Shown here: in pieces, positions 26,229 through 33,784 of the stretch
Layout: each line of letters opens with the position of its first letter
Position numbering within the stretch: position 1 is the first letter of the stretch
Source: Kineococcus xinjiangensis
Lineage (GTDB): Bacteria > Actinomycetota > Actinomycetes > Actinomycetales > Kineococcaceae
Assembly (NCBI RefSeq): GCF_002934625.1
Contig: NZ_PTJD01000004.1
Location: 275,579 to 339,578, forward strand
Length of the DNA: 64,000 bases
Reading direction: 5' to 3'
Position numbers and translations under genes: made by a program
Notes under the pieces: model-generated
What the model saw: the letters and a program-made list of their open reading frames with translations, nothing else
The model's database searches: none
What the model was told of the DNA's origin: nothing

Positions 26229-27152
26229 TCACCAGACGACGTCGTCGGGGGCCGACACCCGCCGCCATCCCGCGGGGACGCCGGCGGCCCGGGCGGCGAC
26301 GGCCGGCAGCCGGTCCGCGGCGGGCAGGGGCCCGAGGTCCAGCCCCGTCAGCAGCGCGACGTCGCGCACCGGCACCTGGAACGTGCGGTAGGGCTCCAGG
26401 TCCGGAACGCGCCCCGCCCGCTCGGCCCGGGCACCGAATCGCTCCACCATCGCCGACTGGTCGAGGAGGAACGCGCTCGCCGCCAGCTCCACCGTCCGGC
26501 CCGCCCGCAGGTGCGCGACGACCTTGTAGAACCGCCGCGGCAGCGCCACCCCCCGGTAGACGGGGTCGTCGTCGGCGAAGACGGGGCCCGTGACGACGGC
26601 GAGGCGCTGGTCGTAGGTCTGCGCGTACTGCAGGACGTGGTCCTCCAGTCCGAGCCACAGCTCCTCGGACTGGTTGAACCCCGCGTGCTGCGGGGCGGCG
26701 TTGGTGTAGCAGAACGTGTCGGAGTTGGCCTGTGCCGCCTCCTCGGGCGTTCCCCACACCGGGTCGCGGCGGCGCACCAGGTGGCCGCGGTCGAGGTCGT
26801 TGCGCGCGTACACCTCGGGGCCGGTCTGCTGCTCCTGCGGAACCCGGGGGTCCAGCCACCACTGCGATCCGGCGCGGTCCACGTCGCGCAGCCGGGCACC
26901 GTCGACGGCCGCGACGGTGGCCACCGCGAGGCGCCGGTCGGGTCGCAGCACGACCGTGAAGTGGGTGTAGGGCAGGACGACGACGGGGGGTGCGTGCGGG
27001 CCGGGCACGGGCAGCGGGACCGGCAGGAGCGGGCCGGGCGCCAGGAACCGCGGGTCGAACCCCGTCCTGCCTCGCAGTTCGACGTCGTCGCGGTGGACGG
27101 CGAGCCGCTCGGCGGCGGGTCCGGCGCTCGTCCAGGGCATGGCCTCGCTCAT
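26229..27152 (-). CDS. DNA/RNA non-specific endonuclease (NUC superfamily)
   Basis: A 307-aa protein with the beta-beta-alpha-metal nuclease fold. The active-site motif DRGHLVRR holds the catalytic histidine, and the metal-binding asparagine is in FCYTNAAPQHAGFNQ, both in the right order and spacing for the Serratia-nuclease superfamily. No signal peptide is visible, unlike the secreted members, so it may act in the cell or use another exit. ATG 27152 is chosen; there is no good ribosome site, and an ATG 12 bases downstream is possible. The frame remains open far upstream but that region is the SGNH gene in antisense. It converges on the sigma gene with 21 bases between them. Confidence 0.88.
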   Translation of the reverse strand: MSEAMPWTSAGPAAERLAVHRDDVELRGRTGFDPRFLAPGPLLPVPLPVPGPHAPPVVVLPYTHFTVVLRPDRRLAVATVAAVDGARLRDVDRAGSQWWLDPRVPQEQQTGPEVYARNDLDRGHLVRRRDPVWGTPEEAAQANSDTFCYTNAAPQHAGFNQSEELWLGLEDHVLQYAQTYDQRLAVVTGPVFADDDPVYRGVALPRRFYKVVAHLRAGRTVELAASAFLLDQSAMVERFGARAERAGRVPDLEPYRTFQVPVRDVALLTGLDLGPLPAADRLPAVAARAAGVPAGWRRVSAPDDVVW

Positions 27153-27281
27153 GGCAGAACTCTGCGCCAACGGTCGGACACCATGCGCAACGTCTGCGGG
27201 CCGATCCGGTGACCAACGGGTGAACGCCCGACGACCGCACCCGGCTGTCCGGAGCACCGGGCGGCAGACCACCATGGGCGC

Positions 27282-28136
27282 GTGGACCCGACGCCCGACG
27301 CCCTCTGCAGCGGCACCGCCGCGCGCTCCGGTGCCGCTCCCCGGCGCTTCGTCGCGGTGGGCGACTCCTTCACCGAGGGGTTCGTCGACGTCGACGAGTC
27401 CACCGGCGGCTACCGCGGCTGGGCGGACCGACTGGCCGAGCACCTGGCGGGGCTGTCGACCGCCGGCCGTCCGGACGGTGCGCTGACGCCGCTGGAGTAC
27501 GCCAACCTCGCGGTGCGCGGACGGCTGCTGCCGGAGATCGTCCGGGAGCAGCTGCCCCGCGCCCTGCGCCTGGACCCGGACCTCGTCAGCCTCATCGGCG
27601 GGGGCAACGACCTGCTGCGCCCGGGTGCCGACCCGGACGCGCTGGCGGAGCTGCTGGAGGACGCGGTGGTGCGGGTGCGGGCCATCGGCGCCGACGTGCT
27701 GCTCGCCACCGCGATGGACACCCGGCAGGCTCCGCTGCTGCGCCGCAACCGCGGGCTGACCGCCGTCTTCAGCGCCCACGTCTGGTCGATCGCGGCCCGC
27801 CACGGCTGCTCGGTGCTGGACCTGTGGGGGATGCGCTCGCTGCAGGACCGGCGGATGTGGGCCGCGGACCGCATCCACCTGACCCCCGCGGGCCACGAAC
27901 GGGTGGCGCTGGCCGCGCTGGAGGCCCTCGGTGCTCCGCTGCCCTCGGAGGCGCCGGACTGGCGCGCACCGTTGCCGCCCGCTCCTGCGAGGGCGCGCGC
28001 CGCGGCGCTGTCGGAGGACGCGGCCTGGGTGCGCGAGCACGTGCTGCCCTGGGTGGGCCGGCGGTTGCGCCGCCGTTCCTCCGGGACGGGCCGGCACGGC
28101 AAGCGCCCCGACCCGGCGCCGGTGCGGCTGCCCTGA
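27282..28136 (+). CDS. SGNH/GDSL-family hydrolase
   Basis: A 284-aa esterase-like protein. Block I AVGDSFTEGF carries the nucleophilic serine, block III is IGGGNDLLRPG, and block V DRIHLTPAGH provides the catalytic aspartate and histidine. The oxyanion glycine region (NLAVRGRLL) is also recognisable. There is no signal peptide; the C-terminal 60 residues are basic and of low complexity. GTG 27282 fits the family start. It is divergent from the nuclease gene and convergent with the Rieske gene. The substrate class (acyl ester) is known only at the superfamily level. Confidence 0.9.
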   Translation: MDPTPDALCSGTAARSGAAPRRFVAVGDSFTEGFVDVDESTGGYRGWADRLAEHLAGLSTAGRPDGALTPLEYANLAVRGRLLPEIVREQLPRALRLDPDLVSLIGGGNDLLRPGADPDALAELLEDAVVRVRAIGADVLLATAMDTRQAPLLRRNRGLTAVFSAHVWSIAARHGCSVLDLWGMRSLQDRRMWAADRIHLTPAGHERVALAALEALGAPLPSEAPDWRAPLPPAPARARAAALSEDAAWVREHVLPWVGRRLRRRSSGTGRHGKRPDPAPVRLP

Positions 28137-28180
28137 GGGCGGTCCGCGGGCCGGTCGGTCCCTCGGGCGCGGTGGATCCC

Positions 28181-29104
28181 TCAGGCTCCGGGGACGGTCA
28201 CGATGCGGGCCTGGACGACGCCGTCCACGACGCGGGTGTCGAAGCGCGGCTGGTGGGCGATGGCGGGGCCTCGCACCACCGATCCGGCCTCCAGCTCGAA
28301 GGCGCTGCCGTGCCACGGGCAGACGATGCAGTCGCGGCCGCGGACCTGCTCGACGCTGCCCTCGGAGAGCGGCGCACCGAGGTGCGAGCAGCGGTCGGCC
28401 AGGACGCTCACCGCGTTCCCGCCGCGGCGCACCATCACGACGTCGACGTCGCCGCAGCGCCCGCGCACGGGCTCGCCCTCCACCAGCTCCGCCAGCGGGA
28501 GGAGGGGCTCCCAGTCCTTGGGCGCGCGGTGCGGCACGTCCTCGGCGTGGTTGGCCCCGACGGCCCACCGGGTCGCGAGGTGCCCGCCGATGAGGGCACC
28601 GAGGCTGGCCGCCGCCGTGCCCGCGAGGCGCCAGCGCCGGCCGCCGCGACCGCGCAGGTGGCGCACGACGCCGACCGAGACGAGGGCGACGGCCACCTCG
28701 TTCGCCGCGGCGTGCACGAGCCCCATGCGCTTCTGGTCGGAGTGCAGGTCGGACCAGTCGACGAGCCCGGCGAGGGCCGTGGGCAGCGCCGCGGCCACGC
28801 CCACGCCGGCGAGCAGCGCGGCGGCGGAGGCGCGCGACCTGGAGGGCGAGACCACGTCGGCGAGGTCGAGGACGGCGGAACTCAGCCACGCCCCCGCCGG
28901 CAGCATCGCCATGGCGGGGTGGGCGGGGTGGCCGAGGGGGACGCCGTGCAGGAGGTCGCGCACGGGGGCGGGAATGGTGCTGTGGACGAGGTCCGACAAC
29001 CGCTCAGCGACGGGGTCGAGGGCGGTGAGCTCGGTGAGGCGGTCCATCCAGTCACCGAGGGGCGAGGCGCTTCCGGGTCGGGCGGTGCTCATGGAGGTGG
29101 TCAC
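28181..29104 (-). CDS. DUF2231 membrane domain fused to Rieske [2Fe-2S] domain
   Basis: A 307-aa protein in two parts. Residues 50-190 are a DUF2231-type membrane domain with four hydrophobic segments and the histidine-rich loop HGVPLGHPAHPAM. Residues 205-305 are a Rieske domain with both cluster ligands pairs: CSHLGAPL and CPWHGSAF. Electrons from a haem or quinone in the membrane could pass to the cluster. The same fusion occurs in other actinobacteria, usually without a known partner; none is visible here. ATG 29104 is followed by a second ATG four codons later. An imperfect palindrome lies in the divergent promoter region. Confidence 0.9.
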   Translation of the reverse strand: MTTSMSTARPGSASPLGDWMDRLTELTALDPVAERLSDLVHSTIPAPVRDLLHGVPLGHPAHPAMAMLPAGAWLSSAVLDLADVVSPSRSRASAAALLAGVGVAAALPTALAGLVDWSDLHSDQKRMGLVHAAANEVAVALVSVGVVRHLRGRGGRRWRLAGTAAASLGALIGGHLATRWAVGANHAEDVPHRAPKDWEPLLPLAELVEGEPVRGRCGDVDVVMVRRGGNAVSVLADRCSHLGAPLSEGSVEQVRGRDCIVCPWHGSAFELEAGSVVRGPAIAHQPRFDTRVVDGVVQARIVTVPGA

Positions 29105-29188
29105 ACCGCTGCAATGACCCGTGCGGCCCCCCCGAAACCCGTCCCGGCGCGCGGCGGCCCATCAGTGCACCAAGAGTGAGATTCCGCT

Positions 29189-29203
29189 ACTTTCAGTGCA
29201 AGT
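29189..29203. promoter_or_regulatory. imperfect palindrome in AT-richer divergent promoter region
   Basis: ACTTTCA-G-TGCAAGT pairs at 6 of 7 positions per arm, followed at once by TTTCAGT, a repeat of the left part. CAGTGCA also occurs at 29163. It resembles TetR-family operator cores (TTGCACT type). It lies between the Rieske gene (start 29104, minus) and the glycosyltransferase-like gene (start 29279, plus). Confidence 0.35.
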
Positions 29204-29278
29204 TTCAGTTCGGCGACGGAGCGGGCCGGCCAGACCGGCCGGCCGGGAGCGGGAGCACATGCGGACGCGCCAGGCGAG

Positions 29279-29965
29279 ATGCCCCGCCCCACTCCACCGA
29301 CACCCCGGACCGCGGCGGTGACGCCGCGGGCAGCGGTCGTGGCCCTGGGCGTGGCCGCGGAGCTCGAGGCGACCGCCGGCGAGCTCGACGAGTGCCTCAC
29401 GTGCCTCGTGGCCGCCGCGGACGAGGCCTCGGCCAGCGGCGTCCCCGTCGTCCTCGTGGCGGGGCTGCGGGTTCCCGACGGCGCCTGCGCCCGCCTCGTC
29501 CACGGCTGGCGGGACCTGACCCGGCCCCTGGACGCCGTCACGTTCCTCGACCTGGCCGTGTGCCTGCCCGGCGCACGGCGCTGGGCGGTGGGCGCCGGGC
29601 TGGGGGCGCCGGCCGTGCGGGCGCTGCCGCGGCACGAGGTGGCGGTGCTGACGACGGAGTGCTCGACCACGGTCGGGACGGACTGGATCCTCGGCCACCT
29701 CGCGCACCTCGCCGACGGGCCGGTGGCCAGCACCGCCGCGGTCGTCCCCGGCGACGCGACGTCCGGCGGCGCCTTCCACGCCCGGGGGGCGAACATGGCG
29801 GTGCGCGCCGACGCCTACCTCGCCGCCGGTGGGTTCCCCGCCACCGACTCCGGGGAGGCCGAGGTGCTCTGGCAGGCGCTGCTGTCGGCCGGTCAGCGGG
29901 TGTGCCACGCGATGACGCCGGTGGTGACCCGCAGGGCCGCCTCCACCGCCCGCCTGCCCGGTTGA
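29279..29965 (+). CDS. glycosyltransferase-like protein lacking the usual N-terminus
   Basis: A 228-aa protein. The C-terminal half (HARGANMAVRADAYLAAGGFP, then DSGEAEVLWQALLSAGQRVC) matches the acceptor-side half of GT-A glycosyltransferases of family 2, where N-M-A-x-R begins the helix next to the active site. The N-terminal 110 residues look like a shortened nucleotide-binding half (VALGVAAELEATAGELDECLTCLVAAADEA), and I see no clear DxD metal motif. It may be a divergent or inactive transferase. Start ATG 29279 is tentative. It is convergent with the SigB/F-type sigma gene (19 bases between stops). Confidence 0.55.
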   Translation: MPRPTPPTPRTAAVTPRAAVVALGVAAELEATAGELDECLTCLVAAADEASASGVPVVLVAGLRVPDGACARLVHGWRDLTRPLDAVTFLDLAVCLPGARRWAVGAGLGAPAVRALPRHEVAVLTTECSTTVGTDWILGHLAHLADGPVASTAAVVPGDATSGGAFHARGANMAVRADAYLAAGGFPATDSGEAEVLWQALLSAGQRVCHAMTPVVTRRAASTARLPG

Positions 29966-29984
29966 GGATCTTCCGCGGAACGGC

Positions 29985-30773
29985 TCAGGCGGCCTCGGCG
30001 TCCAGCTGGCGGCGCAGCTTCGCCAACACCTGCGACAGCAGCCGGGAGACCTGCATCTGCGTCACCCCGACGTCGTCGGCGATCTGCGACTGCGTCCAGC
30101 CGTGGTCGAAGCGCAGCGACAGGATCCGCTTGTCCCGCGGGGGGAGCTGCTTCAGCAGCGGCCGCAGGCTCACCGAGTCCACGACGTGCTCCAGCCGCGG
30201 GTCGGGCCCGCCGAGGGTCTCCGCCAGGGAGAGCTCCCCCGCGCTGTCCACCTGCTGGTCGACCGAGCGCACGTGGTACAGCTCCACGCTGGCCAGGCAC
30301 TCGGTGACGTCCTCGATGTCGACGTCGAGGTACCGCGCCACCTCCGACACCGTCGGCGAGCGGTCGAGGCGCTGCACGAGCACCTCCTGGGCGGCCTCGA
30401 CGCTCGCCCGCAGTTCCTGGATGCGCCGCGGCGGGCGGATGTCCCAGCCGCGGTCGCGGAAGTGCCGCTTGACCTCACCGGAGATGGTGGGGACCGCGTA
30501 GGCGAGGAAGTCGCGACCCCGGCCGGGGTCGTAGCCGTCCACCGCCTTGACCAGGCCCAGCGATGCGACCTGCACGAGGTCGTCGATGCTCTCCCCGCGC
30601 CCCCGGTACCGCATCGCGATGCTCGTCGCGACGGGCATGTTGAGGCGGATGACCTCCTCGCGCAGGCGCTGGCGCTGCTCCTCGCCGGCGTGCGTCATCT
30701 CCGTGAAGAGCCGCGCTGTCGCTTCTCGCCGCGCGTCGGTCTCCGACATCCCCTGCGCGTCCACGTGTGCCAC
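29985..30773 (-). CDS. RNA polymerase sigma factor, SigB/SigF/SigG family
   Basis: A 262-aa alternative sigma factor. Region 2 (RGRGESIDDLVQVASLGLVKAVDGYDPGRGRDFLAYAVPTISGEVKRHFRD), region 3 (RRIQELRASVEAAQEVL through the SVDQQVD linker) and region 4 (PPRDKRILSLRFDHGWTQSQIADDVGVTQMQVSRLLSQVLAKLR) are complete. This class drives general or osmotic stress genes in actinobacteria. GTG 30773 is chosen because GAGGA lies 7 bases upstream; an ATG at 30749 is the alternative. No anti-sigma or anti-anti-sigma gene is adjacent, so partners must be elsewhere. It is 1.4 kb from the stress-protein block at 32-38 kb, a plausible target set. Confidence 0.94.
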   Translation of the reverse strand: MAHVDAQGMSETDARREATARLFTEMTHAGEEQRQRLREEVIRLNMPVATSIAMRYRGRGESIDDLVQVASLGLVKAVDGYDPGRGRDFLAYAVPTISGEVKRHFRDRGWDIRPPRRIQELRASVEAAQEVLVQRLDRSPTVSEVARYLDVDIEDVTECLASVELYHVRSVDQQVDSAGELSLAETLGGPDPRLEHVVDSVSLRPLLKQLPPRDKRILSLRFDHGWTQSQIADDVGVTQMQVSRLLSQVLAKLRRQLDAEAA

Positions 30774-31082
30774 CCGACCGTCCTCGTGGGATCTTCCGCC
30801 GCCGTTCGCCCGACGGCCCCACGGCACCACGCGGGGGGACCTCCCGCAACCCGATCATGGAGCAGGCTCGACGGCCACAGCCGTCCCGCCCGATGGCGGC
30901 GCTGCGGTCGCACGGGTCGCGGTGGTGGGGGAGGCTGGCCGCGACGTCCGTTCTGCCGTGTCTCTCCGTCGGCCCGTACCCGCCGCTCCCCCGCTCATGC
31001 ACGTGGGAGCGGCACCGCCGAGGAGAGCACGGCGACGGAGTGGGGAGCCGCGCGCCTGCGGCCTGGACGAGGAGCCGTCGCC
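30774..31082. other. 309-base intergenic region without a gene
   Basis: Divergent promoter space between the sigma gene and an epimerase gene. All six frames here are continuations of shadows. I see no clear -10/-35 pair, palindrome or RNA gene; GAGGAG at 31067-31072 is the ribosome site of the epimerase gene. Confidence 0.6.
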
Positions 31083-32084
31083 GTGCGAGTGGTCGTGGTC
31101 GGAGCCAGCGGGAACGTCGGGTCGGCGCTGCTGCGCCGCCTGGCGGCCGACGAGACCGTGACGGGGGTCGTGGCCGTCGCCCGGCACGTGCCCGACCGGG
31201 CCTCGTGGCCGGCGGGCGTGGAGTGGGTCAGCGCGGACGTCTCCTCGCGGTGGTCGGAGTCGCGGCTCGTGGAGGCCGCCCGGGGTGCCGACCGCCTGGT
31301 GTCGCTCTCGTGGGGGATCCAACCCGCCCACGACGAGGCGGCGCTGTGGCGCACGAACGTGGACGGGACCCTGCGGGTGCTGCGCGCCGCGCGGACGGCG
31401 GGTGTGGCGCACGCCGTCTACGTCTCCTCGATCGGCGCCTACGCCCCGCGGCCACCGGGGGACCCCGTGGCGGGCGCGGTCGGCGAGGACCACCCCGTCA
31501 CCGGTGTCGGGACCTCCCAGTACAGCCGCCAGAAGGCCTGGGTGGAGCAGTTCCTGCCCGCGGTGCGCGACCTGCCGCTGGCGGTGCTGCGCCCGGGGCT
31601 GGTGTTCCAGTCCAGCGCCGGTCACGAGGTCGTGCGGTACTTCCTCGGCAACCTGGTGCCCCGGGTGGTGCTGCGCCGGCGGGCCGTGCCCGTCCTGCCG
31701 CTGCCCGGCGACCTGGTCGTGCAGGCCGTCCACGCCGACGACCTCGCCGAGGCCATCCGCCTCGCCCTGCACGCCCGCGCCGAGGGGGCGTTCAACGTCG
31801 CGGCAGAACCCGTGCTCGGCCCGGCGCAGTTCGCGGAGGTCCTCGACGCGCGGCACGTGCCGGTCCCGGCGAAGGCGTTGCGGACGTTGGCGTCGGTCAC
31901 GTTCCACGCGCACCTGCAGCCGTCGGAACCGGGCTGGATGGACCTCGCCCTGCTCTCACCGGTGATGCGGACCGACCGCATCCGCGCGGAACTCGGCTGG
32001 GAACCCACCTGCACCTCCACCGAGGCGCTGGCGGAACTGCTCGACGGGGTGCGGCGCGGAGCCCCGGACCGCCCGCCCCTGTGA
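31083..32084 (+). CDS. NAD-dependent epimerase/dehydratase family protein
   Basis: A 333-aa extended SDR. The N-terminus VRVVVVGASGNVGSALLRRL contains the GxxGxxG cofactor motif; the active site shows SSIGAYAP and the Y-S-R-Q-K version of YxxxK (TSQYSRQKAWVEQ). The substrate domain contains LRPGLVFQSSAGHEVVRYFLG and VHADDLAEAIRLAL. GTG 31083 has GAGGAG 10 bases upstream. It is divergent from the sigma gene. The specific substrate is unknown; similar genes occur alone in many actinobacteria. A hairpin overlaps its 3' end. Confidence 0.9.
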   Translation: MRVVVVGASGNVGSALLRRLAADETVTGVVAVARHVPDRASWPAGVEWVSADVSSRWSESRLVEAARGADRLVSLSWGIQPAHDEAALWRTNVDGTLRVLRAARTAGVAHAVYVSSIGAYAPRPPGDPVAGAVGEDHPVTGVGTSQYSRQKAWVEQFLPAVRDLPLAVLRPGLVFQSSAGHEVVRYFLGNLVPRVVLRRRAVPVLPLPGDLVVQAVHADDLAEAIRLALHARAEGAFNVAAEPVLGPAQFAEVLDARHVPVPAKALRTLASVTFHAHLQPSEPGWMDLALLSPVMRTDRIRAELGWEPTCTSTEALAELLDGVRRGAPDRPPL

Positions 32085-32115
32085 GGGCAGTCCAGGACCC
32101 TCACAGGGGGCGGGC
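32071..32115 (+). terminator. stem-loop terminator overlapping the epimerase stop
   Basis: A 17-bp stem with one bulged G: arms 32071-32087 and 32098-32115, 10-base loop. The stop codon (32082-32084) is inside the 5' arm. Confidence 0.6.
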
Positions 32116-32197
32116 GCCGATCCGGCACCCGGAACCGGCCCGCACGTGATCCGCGCCGGCTGAGCGCGGGGACCGGGCCTGGGGCCGCGGTCCTGCG

Positions 32198-32347
32198 TCA
32201 GTCCTGGGTGTCGGCCTGCTCCGCCTCGTCGGCGAACCCGGTGTCGTTGCCGTAGCCGTCCGCGGTGGGTTCCTCCGCGGCTCCGGCCGAACCGGGGCGG
32301 TCGTCCTGGGCCTGCTGCGGCTGCGCGTCCTCGGGCTGCGTGCTCAT
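32198..32347 (-). CDS. small acidic hypothetical protein (49 aa)
   Basis: A 49-aa Glu/Asp/Gln/Ala-rich protein (MSTQPEDAQPQQAQDDRPGS, then a GYGNDTGFADEAEQADTQD tail) with no hydrophobic core, so it is probably disordered. The evidence for a gene is the strong GAGGAG 6 bases before ATG 32347 and the clean small frame; there is no homology that I recognise. It lies downstream of the BrkB gene on the same strand but beyond a hairpin, and next to stress genes, so a hydration-type role is possible but speculative. Confidence 0.5.
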   Translation of the reverse strand: MSTQPEDAQPQQAQDDRPGSAGAAEEPTADGYGNDTGFADEAEQADTQD

Positions 32348-32449
32348 GGGGCTCCTCTCCTGGTGCGGGCACCGTCCCGCGGCACGTCGATCGTCGTGCA
32401 GGGGCACGCTGCGCGCACCCCGGCCCGGGTGCCGCACGGACACGCAGAG

Positions 32450-32493
32450 GCGCCCCGCCCCCGCCGGCGCGGGGGCCGGTGGGAGCGGGGCGC
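32450..32493 (-). terminator. stem-loop terminator after BrkB gene
   Basis: 9-bp arms GCGCCCCGC (32450-32458) and GCGGGGCGC (32485-32493) enclose a smaller GC-rich hairpin, 24 bases past the BrkB stop on the minus strand. Confidence 0.5.
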
Positions 32494-32516
32494 GGAAACT
32501 GCCCCGGGGTGCTCGC

Positions 32517-33569
32517 TCAGGAGCGACCGCGGGACTTCTCCTCCATGCGGCGGTCCGCCGTCGCGGAGAGGGGCTGGTCGTCGCGCAGGTCGATGCTGCC
32601 GTCCGCGTTCGCCACGGTGTCGGCGGCGAGGGCGTCGCGATCCCCCATCGGCTGCGGCTCGCCCTGCGTGGTGTCTTCGGCCGTCTGGCGCTCGGACTCC
32701 GCGTTCACCTCGGCGCCGAGGAGGATGGCGTAGCTCGTGATCCACAGCCACACGAGCAGGATCACGACACCCGCGGAGGCGCCGTAGTTCTTGGTGTAGG
32801 AGCTCTGCCCCAGGACCGACATGTAGAGCGTGAAGCCGATCGAGGCGACGATGAAGAGGGCGGTGGCGATGATGGCGCCCGTGCTCGTCCACTTGAACTG
32901 CGGAGCGTCGCGGTCGGGGGCGACGCGGTAGAGCACGCCGAGGGCCGTCATGAGGATGGCGACGAGCAGCACCCAGCGAACCGCTGCCACCAGGAACCCG
33001 AGGGCGGTGCCGCTGAGACCGACGGCGTCGAGCACCGGCGGGAGGATGGCGACGAGGGCGATCGCGAGCAGGAAGACGACGATCGCACCGACGGTGAGGG
33101 CCAGGGCGGTGGCCTTCTGCTTGATGAAGCCGCGGGTCTCCTGCTCGTCGTACGCCGCATTGATGGCGTCCATCATGTTCTGCACGCCGCTGGATGCGCT
33201 CCACAGGGCGATCGCGACGGCGAACGCGAGGCTCCAGCCGGCCGCCGCCTTGTTCTGGGCGATGGTCTCAGACTGGGTGACGACGATCTGGCGGGCCGCG
33301 TCCGGGATGGCGGGACCGAGGGCTTCGATCTGGGCCTTGATCTCCGCGGGGTCGCTGACCAGCTGCCAGATCAGGAACGCCGCCGTGAGCGCGGGGAACA
33401 GGGCGAGGAACGCCTTGAAGGCCACACCCGCCCCCAGCAGGGGGACCATGTCCGTCTTGGCCTCGCCCCAGGCGCGCTTGAGGATCTGGAACCACCCCTT
33501 GGCGGGGATCTGGGTCGGCTTCTTCGCGTCGTGTCCGGGCGCGAGGGCGCCCTCGGAACTCCTGCTCAT
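32517..33569 (-). CDS. YihY/BrkB-family membrane protein
   Basis: A 350-aa inner-membrane protein with about six hydrophobic helices. Family landmarks are GVAFKAFLALFPALTAAFLIW near the N-terminus, ALWSASSGVQNMMDAINAAYDEQETRGFIKQK, and the DAPQFKWTSTGAIIATALFIVASIGFTLYM-like segment preceding SYTKNYGASAGVVILLVWLWITSYAILLGAEVNAE. The C-terminal 60 residues are acidic and cytoplasmic. The family is widespread with no settled function. ATG 33569 lacks a strong ribosome site; a GTCTAC-N3-GTAGAC palindrome lies 8 bases upstream. It follows the LEA-like cluster on the same strand but beyond that cluster's terminator. Confidence 0.93.
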   Translation of the reverse strand: MSRSSEGALAPGHDAKKPTQIPAKGWFQILKRAWGEAKTDMVPLLGAGVAFKAFLALFPALTAAFLIWQLVSDPAEIKAQIEALGPAIPDAARQIVVTQSETIAQNKAAAGWSLAFAVAIALWSASSGVQNMMDAINAAYDEQETRGFIKQKATALALTVGAIVVFLLAIALVAILPPVLDAVGLSGTALGFLVAAVRWVLLVAILMTALGVLYRVAPDRDAPQFKWTSTGAIIATALFIVASIGFTLYMSVLGQSSYTKNYGASAGVVILLVWLWITSYAILLGAEVNAESERQTAEDTTQGEPQPMGDRDALAADTVANADGSIDLRDDQPLSATADRRMEEKSRGRS

Positions 33570-33576
33570 GCCTGTC

Positions 33577-33591
33577 GTCTACCCCGTAGAC
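33577..33591 (-). promoter_or_regulatory. GTCTAC-N3-GTAGAC palindrome upstream of BrkB gene
   Basis: Perfect 6-bp arms around CCC, 8 bases upstream of the BrkB start codon. The same palindrome with spacer TCC lies upstream of the PRC-barrel gene (38269-38283). On the minus strand it reads GGGGTAGAC, which looks like a sigmaB-type -10, but no GTTT -35 is correctly spaced. Confidence 0.5.
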
Positions 33592-33715
33592 CGGCTTTCC
33601 ATGCCGCCCCGGCGCGGGGAGATGCCGCGCGGGGCCGTTTCACCCGAACGGGGGCGGCGCCACCGCGTTCGCCGTGCATCGGGACGACCCGTCTGATCGG
33701 CGCCCCGGTGCGCAC

Positions 33716-33754
33716 GACGGCGGGGCGGGTGCTGTCCGCACCCGCCCCGCCGTC
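33716..33754 (-). terminator. stem-loop terminator of the LEA-like cluster
   Basis: A perfect 17-bp stem (33716-33732 and 33738-33754) with a 5-base loop, 30 bases beyond the DUF3618 gene stop. It marks the end of the minus-strand array from 38.1 kb. Confidence 0.8.
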
Positions 33755-33784
33755 GCCCCCCGGTACCGGGGTGCAGTCCTCGGA

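Noticed and set aside
26229..28889. Extension of the nuclease frame to 886 codons
   Set aside because: The part above 27152 is antisense to the SGNH and Rieske regions and lacks domain content; the nuclease domain is complete from ATG 27152.
33570..33600. SigmaB-type promoter (GGGGTA) before the BrkB gene
   Set aside because: No GTTT-like -35 lies 14-17 bases away, so I report only the palindrome.
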